This document shows positions 1 through 8,777 of a DNA stretch of 64,000 nt, in pieces. Location of the stretch: contig JAJDZU010000015.1 of NCBI GenBank assembly GCA_022824495.1, positions 1 through 64,000 on the forward strand, read 5' to 3'. Under the pieces are notes generated by a model, which saw nothing but the letters and a program-made list of their open reading frames with translations, was not told the DNA's origin and made no database searches. Source of the stretch: Chloroflexota bacterium. Lineage in GTDB: Bacteria; Chloroflexota; UBA11872. The stretch's first letter is position 1, and each line of letters starts with the position of its first letter. A program made the position numbers and the translations under genes.

Positions 1-32
1 CCTCTTCTCCCTTCCGCTCGATTCCGCATCTT

Positions 33-103
33 CACCCTCTCCGAGGGGAGAGGCAGATTCGGGCGTCTTCGGCCGAAATCGGTGAGGGGTCTTCCGGGCA
101 ACC
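33..103. repeat. Dispersed palindromic repeat, copy 1
   Basis: A CCTCTCC/GGGAGAGG inverted pair (36-42 with 46-53) is followed by TGAGGGGTCTTCCGGGCAA. The same module, palindrome then the GTCTTCCGG tail, returns at 7790-7836 and 7957-8005, with a weaker copy near 8510-8606. It resembles the widespread intergenic elements that are often mistranslated as LTLTLSPRRG-type peptides. Confidence 0.6.
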
Positions 104-193
104 AACGAGCCCAGCGCCTCTAGCCACCCCTGGCTCCCAACCCCGTAAGCGCTCGATACCTCCGCTCCCGTCCCCGTCCCAATCTTGCGTACC

Positions 194-212
194 GGCCGGT
201 TTCCAACCGGCC
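194..212. repeat. Perfect 8-bp hairpin
   Basis: GGCCGGTT (194-201) and AACCGGCC (205-212) form a perfect inverted repeat around a TCC loop. It sits in non-coding repeat-rich DNA and has no U-tract, so it is not a classical terminator. Confidence 0.5.
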
Positions 213-341
213 TCTTCCGGGCACCCAACCCCCAAATCCGTTCGTGGTGAGCCGGGCCAGAGTCCCCGGCGGCCCGTGTCGAACCACCCGCGCGGATGAA
301 GCACCCAACCCCGACCACATCCTCCCAACCTCCCCCTCCGC

Positions 342-372
342 CTCTCACCGCTCTCTCCTCTCAGCTCACTCC
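342..372. repeat. 31-base dispersed repeat, copy 1
   Basis: This 31-base C/T-rich element matches 8846-8876 with two differences. A shorter copy of its 3' half is at 7498-7513. The copies lie on both sides of the defence island in the same orientation. Confidence 0.55.
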
Positions 373-538
373 GTCCCCGTCGCGTCGTCCCCGACCCGCC
401 CTCTTTCCACTCCTTGCCTGAGCACGTATCATCTAGCCGGGCGGCCACTCGTTGGCGCAGGGCGGACCTCACCACGGGCGGAATATGACGGCACGAACTA
501 TTGCGAATCCCGTTCTCTACTCACCCTTTCACGAACCG

Positions 539-602
539 CAACGCCACTTTCGCTTCAACGACCAGGATGTCACCAATGACATCGTTGAAAGCCAACGCCA
601 CT
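539..602. promoter_or_regulatory. Dyad and direct repeats upstream of the methyltransferase
   Basis: TTCAACGA (554-561) pairs with TCGTTGAA (582-589), and TGTCA (568-572) pairs with TGACA (577-581) inside it, leaving a one-sided 6-base bulge. The dyad is bracketed by direct repeats of CAACGCCACT at 539-548 and 593-602. Its position 120 bases before the methyltransferase start, in island-type sequence, makes an operator or mRNA-structure role plausible. No C-protein gene is visible, so an autoregulatory role of the methyltransferase is only a guess. Confidence 0.35.
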
Positions 603-722
603 CTCCATACTCCGTACCTGATCCCAAGCCTCGGCGACCGAGTGCACAGATAGCACCCCCGTCCGACAGGCCGCCTACCCTGGTTTACTCGGTTGAATAA
701 CGGTCCGGGAACCTAAGCAAGC

Positions 723-2246
723 GTGCGCTTGATCGCTCAGAAGGCCAAACGTATTGCCGCAGGTGAGAAGCCTCGCGTACTTGACCTCTTTGCTGGTTGT
801 GGCGGCCTATCCCTCGGATTTCTAGCTGCAGGCTGCAGAATCGCCGCTTCGATTGAAATCGACGAACACGCAGCAAAGTCGCACGGAACTAACTTCCACC
901 CCGGCGATGACCGACACGCTCAGACACGAGACATCACAAAGACTCCGCCACAGACTCTGACAAACCATCTGCAACTAGAACATCCAAAGCGTGCCTTCGA
1001 CATAATCGTGGGCGGTCCGCCGTGCCAAGCATTTGCAAGAGTTGGAAGATCTAAACTTAGGGAAGTCGCCAACCACCCAGAAGCCTTTCGACATGATCCG
1101 CGCTCGAAACTCTACATCAACTATCTGTCATACGTCGATGTGTGCCACCCCTTAGCCCTCGTTTTCGAAAACGTGCCCGATATGCTTAATTTCGGAGGAA
1201 GACACAATATTGCCGAAGAGATATGCGAAGTCCTTAGTGAGCGAGGTTATAGCTGCGTATACACCCTGCTCAATTCAGCACACTACGGGGTCCCACAAAT
1301 GCGAGACCGTGCCTTCGTCCTCGCAATTCGAAAAGAGCTCACCGAGACTATCACTCTTCCCGAACCATCCCATTGGATACAACTACCATCCGGGTATCAA
1401 GGCTCGCGCGCAGTGGCCCTCAAACTCATTCGTCAAAGCAATCTGTTCACCTCAGATCGATTCTGGATTAGTCCACCGAAGCCAAGCCGCGACCAGCCTG
1501 AGGCGATCTCTGCTCGTGAGGCTATAGACGACTTACCCAGGATTGACGCACGTGCCGACATGGACTCTGGCCGCCTCCGGCGCGGAACACGTAGACTAAA
1601 CGACCCTATTCTCTATCCAGTCACAGCCTCGCTAAGCGATTTCGCACGCGCCATGCGCGAATGGCCAGGCTTTGAAGCCACAGACTCGGTTTCTGATCAC
1701 GTTATCCGGTATCTTCCAAGAGACTATGAGTTGTTCGCGCGACTAAAGCCTGGCGACCAATATCCAGAAGCCTATCAACTCGCGCACCGCCTCTTTAATG
1801 AAGCACTACGGAAACGCCGCAGCCAAGGAGAGTTAGTGCCAGTACACTCTCAAGAGTGGCATGATCTACGATCATCTATAGTTCCGCCATACGACGCCAC
1901 CAAGTTTCCCAACAAGTGGCGCAAGATGGAAGCCGACAAACCTGCACGCACACTAATGGCTCACTTGGGCAAGGATAGCTATAGTCACATACACTACGAT
2001 AGCAACCAAGCACGTACCATTTCCGTGCGCGAAGCGGCAAGGCTTCAGTCATTTCCCGACGGGTTCCAATTCCAGGGGACCATGAACCCGGCATTTCGGC
2101 AAATTGGCAATGCGGTACCACCACTACTTGCGAAGGCCATAGCAAGCAAGATTGTCGGTCAGATAACACGCCACAGTAGACTGTCCACCAAACCAATTCA
2201 GCAGAAGGTCAAATTGCTCGACGAGACCAGAGCTTCATTGCGATGA
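723..2246 (+). CDS. DNA (cytosine-5) methyltransferase
   Basis: A 507-residue C5-cytosine DNA methyltransferase of the Dcm/HhaI class, transferring methyl from SAM to cytosine. Motif I is DLFAGCGGLSLGF (residues 21-33). Motif IV is GGPPCQAF with catalytic Cys101. Motif VI is ENVP (149-152), motif VIII is QMRDRAF, and the C-terminal motif X region has QIGNAVPPLLAKAI. About 200 residues between motifs VIII and IX form the target-recognition region. The start is GTG. The stop overlaps the next start (ATGA at 2243-2246), implying translational coupling. Codon use is AT-richer than in neighbouring chromosomal genes, a sign of transfer. Its pairing with NurA, HerA and Vsr suggests it marks self DNA in a restriction-like system. 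Confidence 0.95.
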   Translation: MRLIAQKAKRIAAGEKPRVLDLFAGCGGLSLGFLAAGCRIAASIEIDEHAAKSHGTNFHPGDDRHAQTRDITKTPPQTLTNHLQLEHPKRAFDIIVGGPPCQAFARVGRSKLREVANHPEAFRHDPRSKLYINYLSYVDVCHPLALVFENVPDMLNFGGRHNIAEEICEVLSERGYSCVYTLLNSAHYGVPQMRDRAFVLAIRKELTETITLPEPSHWIQLPSGYQGSRAVALKLIRQSNLFTSDRFWISPPKPSRDQPEAISAREAIDDLPRIDARADMDSGRLRRGTRRLNDPILYPVTASLSDFARAMREWPGFEATDSVSDHVIRYLPRDYELFARLKPGDQYPEAYQLAHRLFNEALRKRRSQGELVPVHSQEWHDLRSSIVPPYDATKFPNKWRKMEADKPARTLMAHLGKDSYSHIHYDSNQARTISVREAARLQSFPDGFQFQGTMNPAFRQIGNAVPPLLAKAIASKIVGQITRHSRLSTKPIQQKVKLLDETRASLR

Positions 2247-4189
2247 CAAAGGAGATTCTAATACTACGGTCCCTGGTAGAATCCGACCTCGGACTATTCG
2301 CAGTGCATCGACCGACATTGCGCGGTCGGCAGCGCGCCATCAACATCAACGCGACGGTGGCTCGTCGGCTTCTCCATCCTACGCTATACATCCAAGGAGA
2401 AACCAAGCTTAAGTGTATCTTCATGACGGGTGGTGATGAATTTCAGGAGATACGGAGACTTTCCAAGCCGCAAAAGAATTGGAGACTCGGCGGAAATAAG
2501 ATCGACGGTCCCGGATTCTCGCAAGTTGACAGCAAGGACTTCATGCTCATGCGGTCAGTTGCCGGCAATGATGGATCATCTCCTGTGACGATCACATTCA
2601 TATGCCGACGTCTAGACCCAATTACTCACGCAGGTTTGGCCGCCATCGCAGAGCGACATTTGTCCGGGAGTATGGCCGTTTTCGATCAGGGCACTGAAGA
2701 CTTCAATGCGTTGGCACGCTATTGTCCGAACGGGCTTTGGAGAGACTCGGACGTCGGCTCTGACATCGTCAGCGATTCAGATTCACGCAATTCAGTTAGA
2801 GCAATCCCGCTGATGCCGGAAGATGAGCCGCCAAGCGAGCTTCATAAGCCAAAGTCAATCGCTGAGAAGATTAGGTCTCCACATATCATGCAGCATATGC
2901 TTCGTGTGTCCAGTGACTTATCTGCGCCGGCGCAGTTTCGTTTCATGGAGACGGTTGAGCTGTTGGCCTCAGATCTGCGCACGCTTCTTCTTGAGACGGG
3001 CGGAATTGCTAGGATTAATAGGGACCACACTGCCTTCTGGCAAAAAGTCGCAAATCAACGAATAGGGTTCGTAGACGGTGGGCTGGCCAATCTCTCAATG
3101 TTCGGTTCGGTTCCCATTGCTGCCAGAGTCGGCGGCTATTCCGTAATACCGGGCCATCAGGGGTCGGACCGCGAGGAGTTTACATTTCTGAAGCACCTGA
3201 TTGACGAGCTCTATACGGATGATGACGGCGGTGTCTACGATGACTCCTTTCCTGACTCGAGTGCGCTCCGTGACGCTGCAAGAATCTCGATTGAAGCGGC
3301 TGGCGGAGTTCGTATGCTCTCGATGTATAAAGACCTTCAGTGGCTACTGCTTCATGGTGCTCTTGTGAATCCCGTATCACGATATACCGATATCATGTAT
3401 AACGGAAGAGTCAGACACCGATTTCCAGATTTTTCAGATAACGCGCTTACCGACTTTCTGCCAGCCGGAGAAGCTTCTCGTACAGGTCGCGACCGGAACT
3501 TTGTAAGCGTCCACCTGCGACAGCTCGAGTGTCTTCAGGAGACGTCAGCGGTCGTGTCTGGCGTGATTGAGCGAGAGAGCACAACTACTTCGGTCTGCAG
3601 CGCAGTTCTCGATAGTCTCCCAGAGGACATAATCGCCGACCTTCTTCCTCAGCCACCGCAAGAATGGAAGTCCTGGTTTCGTAAGGCTATCGATCCTTCC
3701 GCCGACGAGGACTTCGAAGGACAGCGTATCGGAGACGCATTGCTCTTCCGCTGCGTCCTAGAACCTGGCGAACTGCTGATGCCTGTTGTTATTGACAGAA
3801 ACGACCTGCGCCGGGCACCAGACGCCTGGAACACTGTTATCAGAAGGTACCCAAAGCCGTTAGTAGCATATCTTCAAATCACCGATTGGTCTTCCCCAAT
3901 TCGGATTGAGCTATTCGAAAAAGATAGGGAGCGATACCGAGACATCGCTGAACTTGTGCTGCACTGTTCGCTGCTGCTTCCGCAATACGCATTCCCGGCC
4001 GGCCTTGACATAGTCGACAAGTTTGCGCGAATTCCAAACTGGATGAGTCGGCCGGTGAATACTCGCACAGCCGTTCGCGTAATGAAAACCGCGATCGACC
4101 AGGGCGATGAAAAGCTATTCAATTCTATCCGGCATATGCTCTGTGGTACTGGTCGAGAGTTCTTTACGAGGCCAGATATCTTCAGCTGA
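2243..4189 (+). CDS. NurA-like nuclease-domain protein
   Basis: A 648-residue protein of no obvious database family by eye. Its C-terminal two-thirds resembles NurA, the nuclease partner of HerA. IGFVDGGLANL (Asp278) fits the NurA Asp-Gly motif and is followed by a strand-rich segment. Glu351 precedes LLLHGALVNP (365-377), which fits the second strand motif. IRIELFE near 553-559 and YAFPAGLDIV near 582-591 fit the C-terminal block. The usual second Asp is His371 and the usual His is Asp592 in my alignment, so catalysis is not certain. The first 200 residues are unrecognised. It is coupled to the methyltransferase (4-base overlap) and lies 40 bases before herA, the gene order expected of a HerA-NurA pair. 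The NurA call rests on motif spacing and context. Confidence 0.6.
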   Translation: MTKEILILRSLVESDLGLFAVHRPTLRGRQRAININATVARRLLHPTLYIQGETKLKCIFMTGGDEFQEIRRLSKPQKNWRLGGNKIDGPGFSQVDSKDFMLMRSVAGNDGSSPVTITFICRRLDPITHAGLAAIAERHLSGSMAVFDQGTEDFNALARYCPNGLWRDSDVGSDIVSDSDSRNSVRAIPLMPEDEPPSELHKPKSIAEKIRSPHIMQHMLRVSSDLSAPAQFRFMETVELLASDLRTLLLETGGIARINRDHTAFWQKVANQRIGFVDGGLANLSMFGSVPIAARVGGYSVIPGHQGSDREEFTFLKHLIDELYTDDDGGVYDDSFPDSSALRDAARISIEAAGGVRMLSMYKDLQWLLLHGALVNPVSRYTDIMYNGRVRHRFPDFSDNALTDFLPAGEASRTGRDRNFVSVHLRQLECLQETSAVVSGVIERESTTTSVCSAVLDSLPEDIIADLLPQPPQEWKSWFRKAIDPSADEDFEGQRIGDALLFRCVLEPGELLMPVVIDRNDLRRAPDAWNTVIRRYPKPLVAYLQITDWSSPIRIELFEKDRERYRDIAELVLHCSLLLPQYAFPAGLDIVDKFARIPNWMSRPVNTRTAVRVMKTAIDQGDEKLFNSIRHMLCGTGREFFTRPDIFS

Positions 4190-4229
4190 TCCTTGACAAC
4201 GGCAACAACCCGTTCACTACGGAGGCATC

Positions 4230-5963
4230 ATGACAGAATCGGGCGGAAACAGTTGGCGCAAAGTAGGCACCGTAGTCGGAAATGCTGGAACGCTGGAGTT
4301 TACGTTCATCCTCCGACAGTTTCAGTCGCGAGTAGGCGACATCGTCGCCTTGGGAATGGATGTACCTGATCAGTCTTATCAAGACCAAAGAAAGATCTAC
4401 GTGTGGGCTAGAATTACAGAGATTCGCCGGTTCAATCCATTTTTTCCTTTTGAAGCCGCGCAAGAGATCGCGAGCGAGGGGATTTCACTTGAAGACACTG
4501 TGCTCTCCGGAACTCGTGATCAACTCGAAGCCGTCGCCCTGATTCTTGGTGCGACGCCTCAGGCTGACATCGCTGACCTGTCGCCCCTGACCTACCCGGT
4601 CAAGCCAGCCGCATCGGTCTTTCATCCGCCCGCCGATGCAGTCCGCCAGCTTCTTATCGGAATCACCAGAGACGAGAAAAAGGCACTGATCGGGTCTCTC
4701 ATTGCCCGGGACGATGTTGAGGTAAACCTATCGGCTCCGCGAATGGTTGCTCGACATCTAGCCGTCCTCGCAATGACTGGAGGCGGGAAGACAGTCGCAG
4801 CTCGGCGGATTATTCGTGAGTTGATAGCTCACAAGTACCCAATCCTAATTCTCGACCCCCACGGAGATTACATAGGACTCGTCAAGTGCCAGGATCTCCT
4901 CCGCAGGGAATCTCCAGGTTGTGAAATAAAGCTCTTCTATCCTGAATTGTTGATGCAGAAGGACGGCGAAGACTTAATCTCGACTCTTGTATCTCAGATG
5001 ACAAGTGGGCTCACTGAGCCTCAACAGAGCTATGTGAGCTATCTTTATGAGAGGAATCAAACACACGATGGAGAGCATGCTCTCCAGTACATTAGCCGCC
5101 TAATCGAGCGCGTGGACCAACATCTCGAACGAGAATCGGCACCGGCCAGATTGCAAGGCAATTGGCGCGGCACTGTTGGAGCGGTTCGGAGGAGTTTCCG
5201 CATTGTTCAAGAAAAACTGGTGAGGATGAGCAACGCCAGCACGCAGATGCGGAAGAGCGCGAAGCTGAAGGAACTACCCTTTGAACCGCTGCCAAACCCA
5301 TTTAGTCAACCTGCGCAGATAATCCGGCCCGGTCAAGTGTCGGTTCTCTATCTCGGGGGATATGACCACATCACTCAGTGCTCCATTGTTGCCATTACGC
5401 TTGAAACTTTATTCAACTTCAGAGCCAATCTCACAGGACGAATTGCCCCGTTCTTCACAGTCATTGAGGAGGCTCAGACGTTCATTCCTTCGTTCCGAGA
5501 GGGAACTCATGACGCTGTATCACTTCCTATCATTCGTCGAGTGATTACCGAAGGCAGGAAATTCGGCACAGGACTAATGCTTATTTCGCAGCGTCCGAGT
5601 CGACTCGACGAGACAATAGTCTCTCAGTGCAATTCATTCCTAATCCTCAGACTGGTCAATCCTCGAGACCAGACATTCGTCCGATCAGTTATGGAAAACC
5701 TCACCGAGGCTGACGCGCGCATGATCCCTGGATTTGGCCCAGGACAAGGAATAGTAAGCGGTCAAGTAGTGCGCTTTCCGCTCCCGGTTCGGGTCAAGAT
5801 GGACGAAGAGCTGCTGGCGACTGAGATTGGCGATGAGGACTTCTTCCTCCAGGCGGAAGCTTGGCGTCCTGATGCGTATGAGGCGACACGAATTGCCACT
5901 GGAAGCACGATGGAACGGGTAAACCAAAACCGGCGGCGCGGGCGAAGGAAGCCGCAAGAATAG
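4230..5963 (+). CDS. herA: HerA-like hexameric ATPase/translocase
   Basis: A 577-residue FtsK/HerA-superfamily DNA translocase. The N-terminal part (about 10-60) looks like a HAS barrel. The P-loop is AMTGGGKT (181-188). Walker B is LILDPHGDY (about 206-214), the DPHG form being typical of HerA. Downstream are VIEEAQTFIPS and the LISQRPSRLDETIVSQCN segment, common in HerA/DUF87 ATPases. HerA normally forms a hexameric ring that feeds DNA to NurA. GGAGG lies a few bases before the ATG. The gene sits between the NurA-like gene and vsr with short gaps (40 and 18 bases), so one transcript is likely. Confidence 0.9.
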   Translation: MTESGGNSWRKVGTVVGNAGTLEFTFILRQFQSRVGDIVALGMDVPDQSYQDQRKIYVWARITEIRRFNPFFPFEAAQEIASEGISLEDTVLSGTRDQLEAVALILGATPQADIADLSPLTYPVKPAASVFHPPADAVRQLLIGITRDEKKALIGSLIARDDVEVNLSAPRMVARHLAVLAMTGGGKTVAARRIIRELIAHKYPILILDPHGDYIGLVKCQDLLRRESPGCEIKLFYPELLMQKDGEDLISTLVSQMTSGLTEPQQSYVSYLYERNQTHDGEHALQYISRLIERVDQHLERESAPARLQGNWRGTVGAVRRSFRIVQEKLVRMSNASTQMRKSAKLKELPFEPLPNPFSQPAQIIRPGQVSVLYLGGYDHITQCSIVAITLETLFNFRANLTGRIAPFFTVIEEAQTFIPSFREGTHDAVSLPIIRRVITEGRKFGTGLMLISQRPSRLDETIVSQCNSFLILRLVNPRDQTFVRSVMENLTEADARMIPGFGPGQGIVSGQVVRFPLPVRVKMDEELLATEIGDEDFFLQAEAWRPDAYEATRIATGSTMERVNQNRRRGRRKPQE

Positions 5964-5981
5964 GCTAGGGGTCCGACTGCA

Positions 5982-6461
5982 ATGGCCGACGTACTTACCC
6001 CTGATCAGCGCCGCCTCAACATGAGCAGGGTGCGTGGACGCGATACGAAGCCGGAACTGATTCTGCGTCGCGGGTTGCATGCACGAGGACTTCGATTCCG
6101 CTTACATCGAAAGGATCTTCCTGGTCGACCGGACATGGTGTTTCCTAAGCACAAGGCTTGCGTCTTTGTGCACGGCTGCTTCTGGCATGGTCATTCGTGC
6201 CACCTTTTTCGTATGCCAGCTACGCGTAGGAGCTTCTGGAGATCGAAAATCCTTCGGACGCAGGAGAGAGACGCCGAGGCCGTGGCCAAATTGCTGGAAC
6301 TGGAATGGCGTGTGCTCATTCTTTGGGAGTGCGCAGTTCGGGGGCCAGGCCGCAGGATTGTTGACGAAGTGCTGGACGCGTGCGTGAAGTTCATAAGATC
6401 CAAAGGCGAACGTGATGAAGCTGACACAGAATTCCTACAGATCGAATCCCGTCGAATCTAG
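5982..6461 (+). CDS. vsr: Very short patch repair endonuclease Vsr
   Basis: A 159-residue Vsr-family nicking endonuclease. In E. coli, Vsr cuts 5' of the T in T:G mismatches left by 5-methylcytosine deamination. LPGRPDMVF, FVHGCFWHGHSC and TQERD carry Asp51, His64, His69 and Asp97, matching E. coli numbering without gaps. Thr63 of E. coli is Val here, as in many homologues. Zinc-binding Cys and His residues are kept. It is the last gene of the operon and ends just before a strong hairpin. It may repair deamination at the operon's methylation sites or be a restriction nickase; the sequence does not decide. Confidence 0.95.
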   Translation: MADVLTPDQRRLNMSRVRGRDTKPELILRRGLHARGLRFRLHRKDLPGRPDMVFPKHKACVFVHGCFWHGHSCHLFRMPATRRSFWRSKILRTQERDAEAVAKLLELEWRVLILWECAVRGPGRRIVDEVLDACVKFIRSKGERDEADTEFLQIESRRI

Positions 6462-6464
6462 GAA

Positions 6465-6839
6465 TCACAGGAATCTCCTGACCGGCCGAATCGCCGACCG
6501 GAAGCGAAGCCCCCAACGAAGGGGGCTTTGCATATTCAGGGCTCGTATGGGCGGACTCGTAAGGTGACGCTTGTGGCAAGAGTCAACGTCTACATCCACG
6601 GCCTCGGGCGTGCGGTAGAGGCGCAAGGTCATCTCGACGTTTAGGTACGCCCCGTTGCCAAGTGGCGCCGGTCGGCCGCGATAGGGGAAACGAGCAGCCT
6701 GGTGGCCAACGATCAACTCGTCGCTATCAAGCCACGCGTGGCCCAAATCCGCGTCCGCGACCAGCTTAAAAACCTCGCGAATGCGACGAAGAAAGTCCCG
6801 GGCCGCGCGTTGTCCGCTACGGGTCGATCGGCTCGGCAA
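6465..6839 (-). CDS. Hypothetical protein, second gene of a small pair
   Basis: A 124-residue frame of unknown function. The first 100 residues look like a real protein, with FLRRIREVFKL, then LGHAWLDSDELIVGH and a strand-rich stretch LNVEMTLRLYRTPEAV. The last 25 residues are Arg-rich and cross the vsr terminator hairpin, so the true C-terminus is doubtful. Its start overlaps the preceding gene by 23 bases, implying coupled translation. The paired small size next to a defence operon recalls toxin-antitoxin modules, but I recognise no toxin motif. Confidence 0.45.
   Translation of the reverse strand: MPSRSTRSGQRAARDFLRRIREVFKLVADADLGHAWLDSDELIVGHQAARFPYRGRPAPLGNGAYLNVEMTLRLYRTPEAVDVDVDSCHKRHLTSPPIRALNMQSPLRWGLRFRSAIRPVRRFL
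6507..6529 (+). terminator. Rho-independent terminator after vsr
   Basis: AAGCCCCC (6507-6514) pairs perfectly with GGGGGCTT (6521-6528) around an AACGAA loop, with a short T run at its end. It lies 45 bases after the vsr stop and closes the island operon. It also falls within the 3' end of the convergent minus-strand gene, so it may act in both directions. Confidence 0.75.
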
Positions 6840-7053
6840 TCAGGTCGGCGAGGAAGCAGAGCGAATTGAACACCGGGTCCCCGTGGTATCGCTCGGGCGG
6901 GTCTTGGAAGATGCGGAGAAACTCGTCGGCCGACAGACCAAAGAGACGCCGCGCTTCGTGGTCCAGCGCCTGCCAGACCTCTTCGCGCGTCCAGACAACC
7001 GGCTCGTCTTCGTCAGACACCCGCCCAGGCCGCGTCTCAAGCGTTGTTGCCAT
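6817..7053 (-). CDS. Small acidic hypothetical protein, first gene of a small pair
   Basis: A 78-residue protein from the ATG at 7053; a longer start at 7080 is possible but adds no conserved-looking sequence. It contains EEVWQALDHEARRLFG and SADEFLRIFQD, a helical acidic pattern seen in many small antitoxin-like or regulatory proteins. No DNA-binding motif is certain. It overlaps the downstream 124-residue gene by 23 bases. The pair faces the vsr gene tail to tail. Function unknown. Confidence 0.5.
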   Translation of the reverse strand: MATTLETRPGRVSDEDEPVVWTREEVWQALDHEARRLFGLSADEFLRIFQDPPERYHGDPVFNSLCFLADLIAEPIDP

Positions 7054-7497
7054 CAGGTACGCCTCGCTGCTCCTGGACACAGCATAACTCGGGTGACTCA
7101 GGCGTCCGGAGGTCCCCGGTCACACACCCAACCCATCGAACCATCACGCTCTGTCCCGCTCGATCGACGGACGAACTCCGCCCACGAACAGAGTCACTCC
7201 TACCTCCCGCTCGCCCTGAAAGTGCCGCCCACCAACCCGCCTTCTCTCCCCACTCGCCCCCAAAGACCCTGCCTCACTCGTACTCAGATCGTACACTCCC
7301 CCATCAATCCCCGCAACCCCGGCACCCGAACGCCCCCGCCTCGCCGCCACCGCAAACCCTGCCCGCATTGCCAGCAACGCATGCACTGATTGCATTGCAG
7401 GCATCGCCATCATCGCCAACCCCCGCCATCACCAGCGCCTATTTCTCCCGCGCCCCCTCCGCTCTCTGCTCAATCCCCCTTGTTCTCACTTCTCACT

Positions 7498-7513
7498 TCT
7501 CTCAGCTCACTCC
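7498..7513. repeat. Partial copy of the 31-base dispersed repeat
   Basis: TCTCTCAGCTCACTCC matches the 3' half of the elements at 342-372 and 8846-8876 in the same orientation. Confidence 0.5.
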
Positions 7514-7789
7514 TTCCCCACCCCGCCATCCCGGCGTCCCCGGCCGGGACCCAGCACCATGGTCAACCCCGGCGCACCCTGCGTCCCTGGTGAGCCTGTC
7601 GAACCACACCCCTGGCTTCCAACACCCCAGGCGCCTGATGCCTCCGAATTCCCGCCCCCAACGTCATCCCCGCGAAGAACTTGCCCAGAGCTAGCCGCAG
7701 GGGCCTGCCCCAGCCTGGCCCGGACTCGATTCGGGGGACGCAGTCCGGAGGCGAAAACCCCTCATCCATGTCCGTCGGCTCGGTCTTAA

Positions 7790-7836
7790 TCCCTCGCCTG
7801 GGGGAGAGGGTCAGGGTGAGGGGTCTTCCGGTCGAA
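7790..7836. repeat. Dispersed palindromic repeat, copy 2
   Basis: An imperfect CCCTCGCC/GGGGAGAGGG pair is followed by GTGAGGGGTCTTCCGGTCGAA, the same order as at 33-103. On the minus strand it would be misread as the peptide LTLTLSPRRG. Confidence 0.6.
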
Positions 7837-7956
7837 GCGCCACGATCCGCCATCGTCGCCTGAGGTCACCCCACCCCCGCTTGTCCCCAGTCGTTCCCTC
7901 TCCATTGAGAGACCGTTGCAAAACGCCCCGGGCACTCAAATGCAGGGCGGCTCTTT

Positions 7957-8005
7957 CTCCCTCTCCCCGTGGGAGAGGGTTGGGGTGAGGGTCTTCCGGG
8001 CAACC
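7957..8005. repeat. Dispersed palindromic repeat, copy 3
   Basis: CTCCCTCTCCCC and GTGGGAGAGGG form the palindrome, followed by GTGAGGGTCTTCCGGGCAACC. The last 15 bases match copy 1 at 89-103. Confidence 0.6.
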
Positions 8006-8753
8006 AACCCCCGGTTACGCAAAGGTCTCTCCATTGAGGAAAGGGCAGGGCCAGCCCCGATCGCGCGCCATCGCGCACCTATCCCGCACCCTCCATGCGT
8101 CTCCATCGCGTCAACGGTCCGCGAGCCATGGACATGACCAGTGCCCCTTTGAGCACCCAAGCCCAGCCCCGTTGCATCGGCGCCGCGCACCTGCCAGTCC
8201 CCACCGGCTGCTACTCCCCACCGACCGATTCGAGTAACACCCTTGACTCCCACTTCCTCACGCTGTACTCTATATGAGTAAGACATACCGCCCCACCCCC
8301 ATGCCCCCCGCCCGCTTCCCCCCGCTCCCGTCCCTCCGCTTCCCTCCATTCCAGGCAATCCTCTCAACCCTCCTCGCAATCCTCCCCACCACAGACCGAT
8401 GCCGTCGTCCCCCTTCTCACCTGACGGAAAACGCTGGAGCCTGCCCGCCGACTCGAACCGCGGGTAAGCAACCGCGCGGAGCGTCAAGTCCCGCGGTGCG
8501 TGCAGTTCGTTCCCTTCCCCTGGGAGCGATGCGGAACCCGTCCCAAGCTCGGCGAGCGACTCCGGAGTCCTCGGCGGAAATTGCTCATGAGTCTTCCGGT
8601 CAAGGCGTCAACCCGCCCACGCTATCGCCTCGGGCCACCCCCAACCCCCCAGACCACACCCCGCCCAGCCCCCCGTCACACCCCCAACCCCAACCCTCCA
8701 CCCCCACCGCCGACACGCCCCGAACCCACCAAAAAACCGCCCCAAATCACCTC

Positions 8754-8777
8754 AAGAGTTTTTTAGAAAAAACTCTT
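8754..8777. repeat. A/T-tract hairpin repeat, left copy
   Basis: AAGAGTTTTTT (8754-8764) and AAAAAACTCTT (8767-8777) are a perfect 11-base inverted repeat with a 2-base loop. It follows polA (minus strand) by about 100 bases and could terminate it. The same hairpin with related flanks (CCTC before, CGCGC-CGA after) occurs in opposite orientation at 62978-63001, so it is a dispersed element. Confidence 0.65.

Larger units (their letters stand above)
1..722. other. Gene-poor left flank of the defence island
   Basis: No convincing gene is seen here. The first 440 bases are C-rich, low in coding signal and made of short repeats that recur at 7.5-8.9 kb. From about 480 the base composition drops in GC and resembles the following operon, so the left edge of the island probably lies between about 440 and 500. 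Open frames in this stretch are short, proline- and arginine-rich and inconsistent between strands, so they are left out. Confidence 0.6.

Noticed and set aside
8447-8475. Possible tRNA on the minus strand
   Set aside because: It has a T-loop-like GGTTCGAGTC and a CCA end, but the T stem has a mismatch and I find no matching acceptor 5' half, D arm or anticodon arm. At most a fragment, perhaps a former attachment site.
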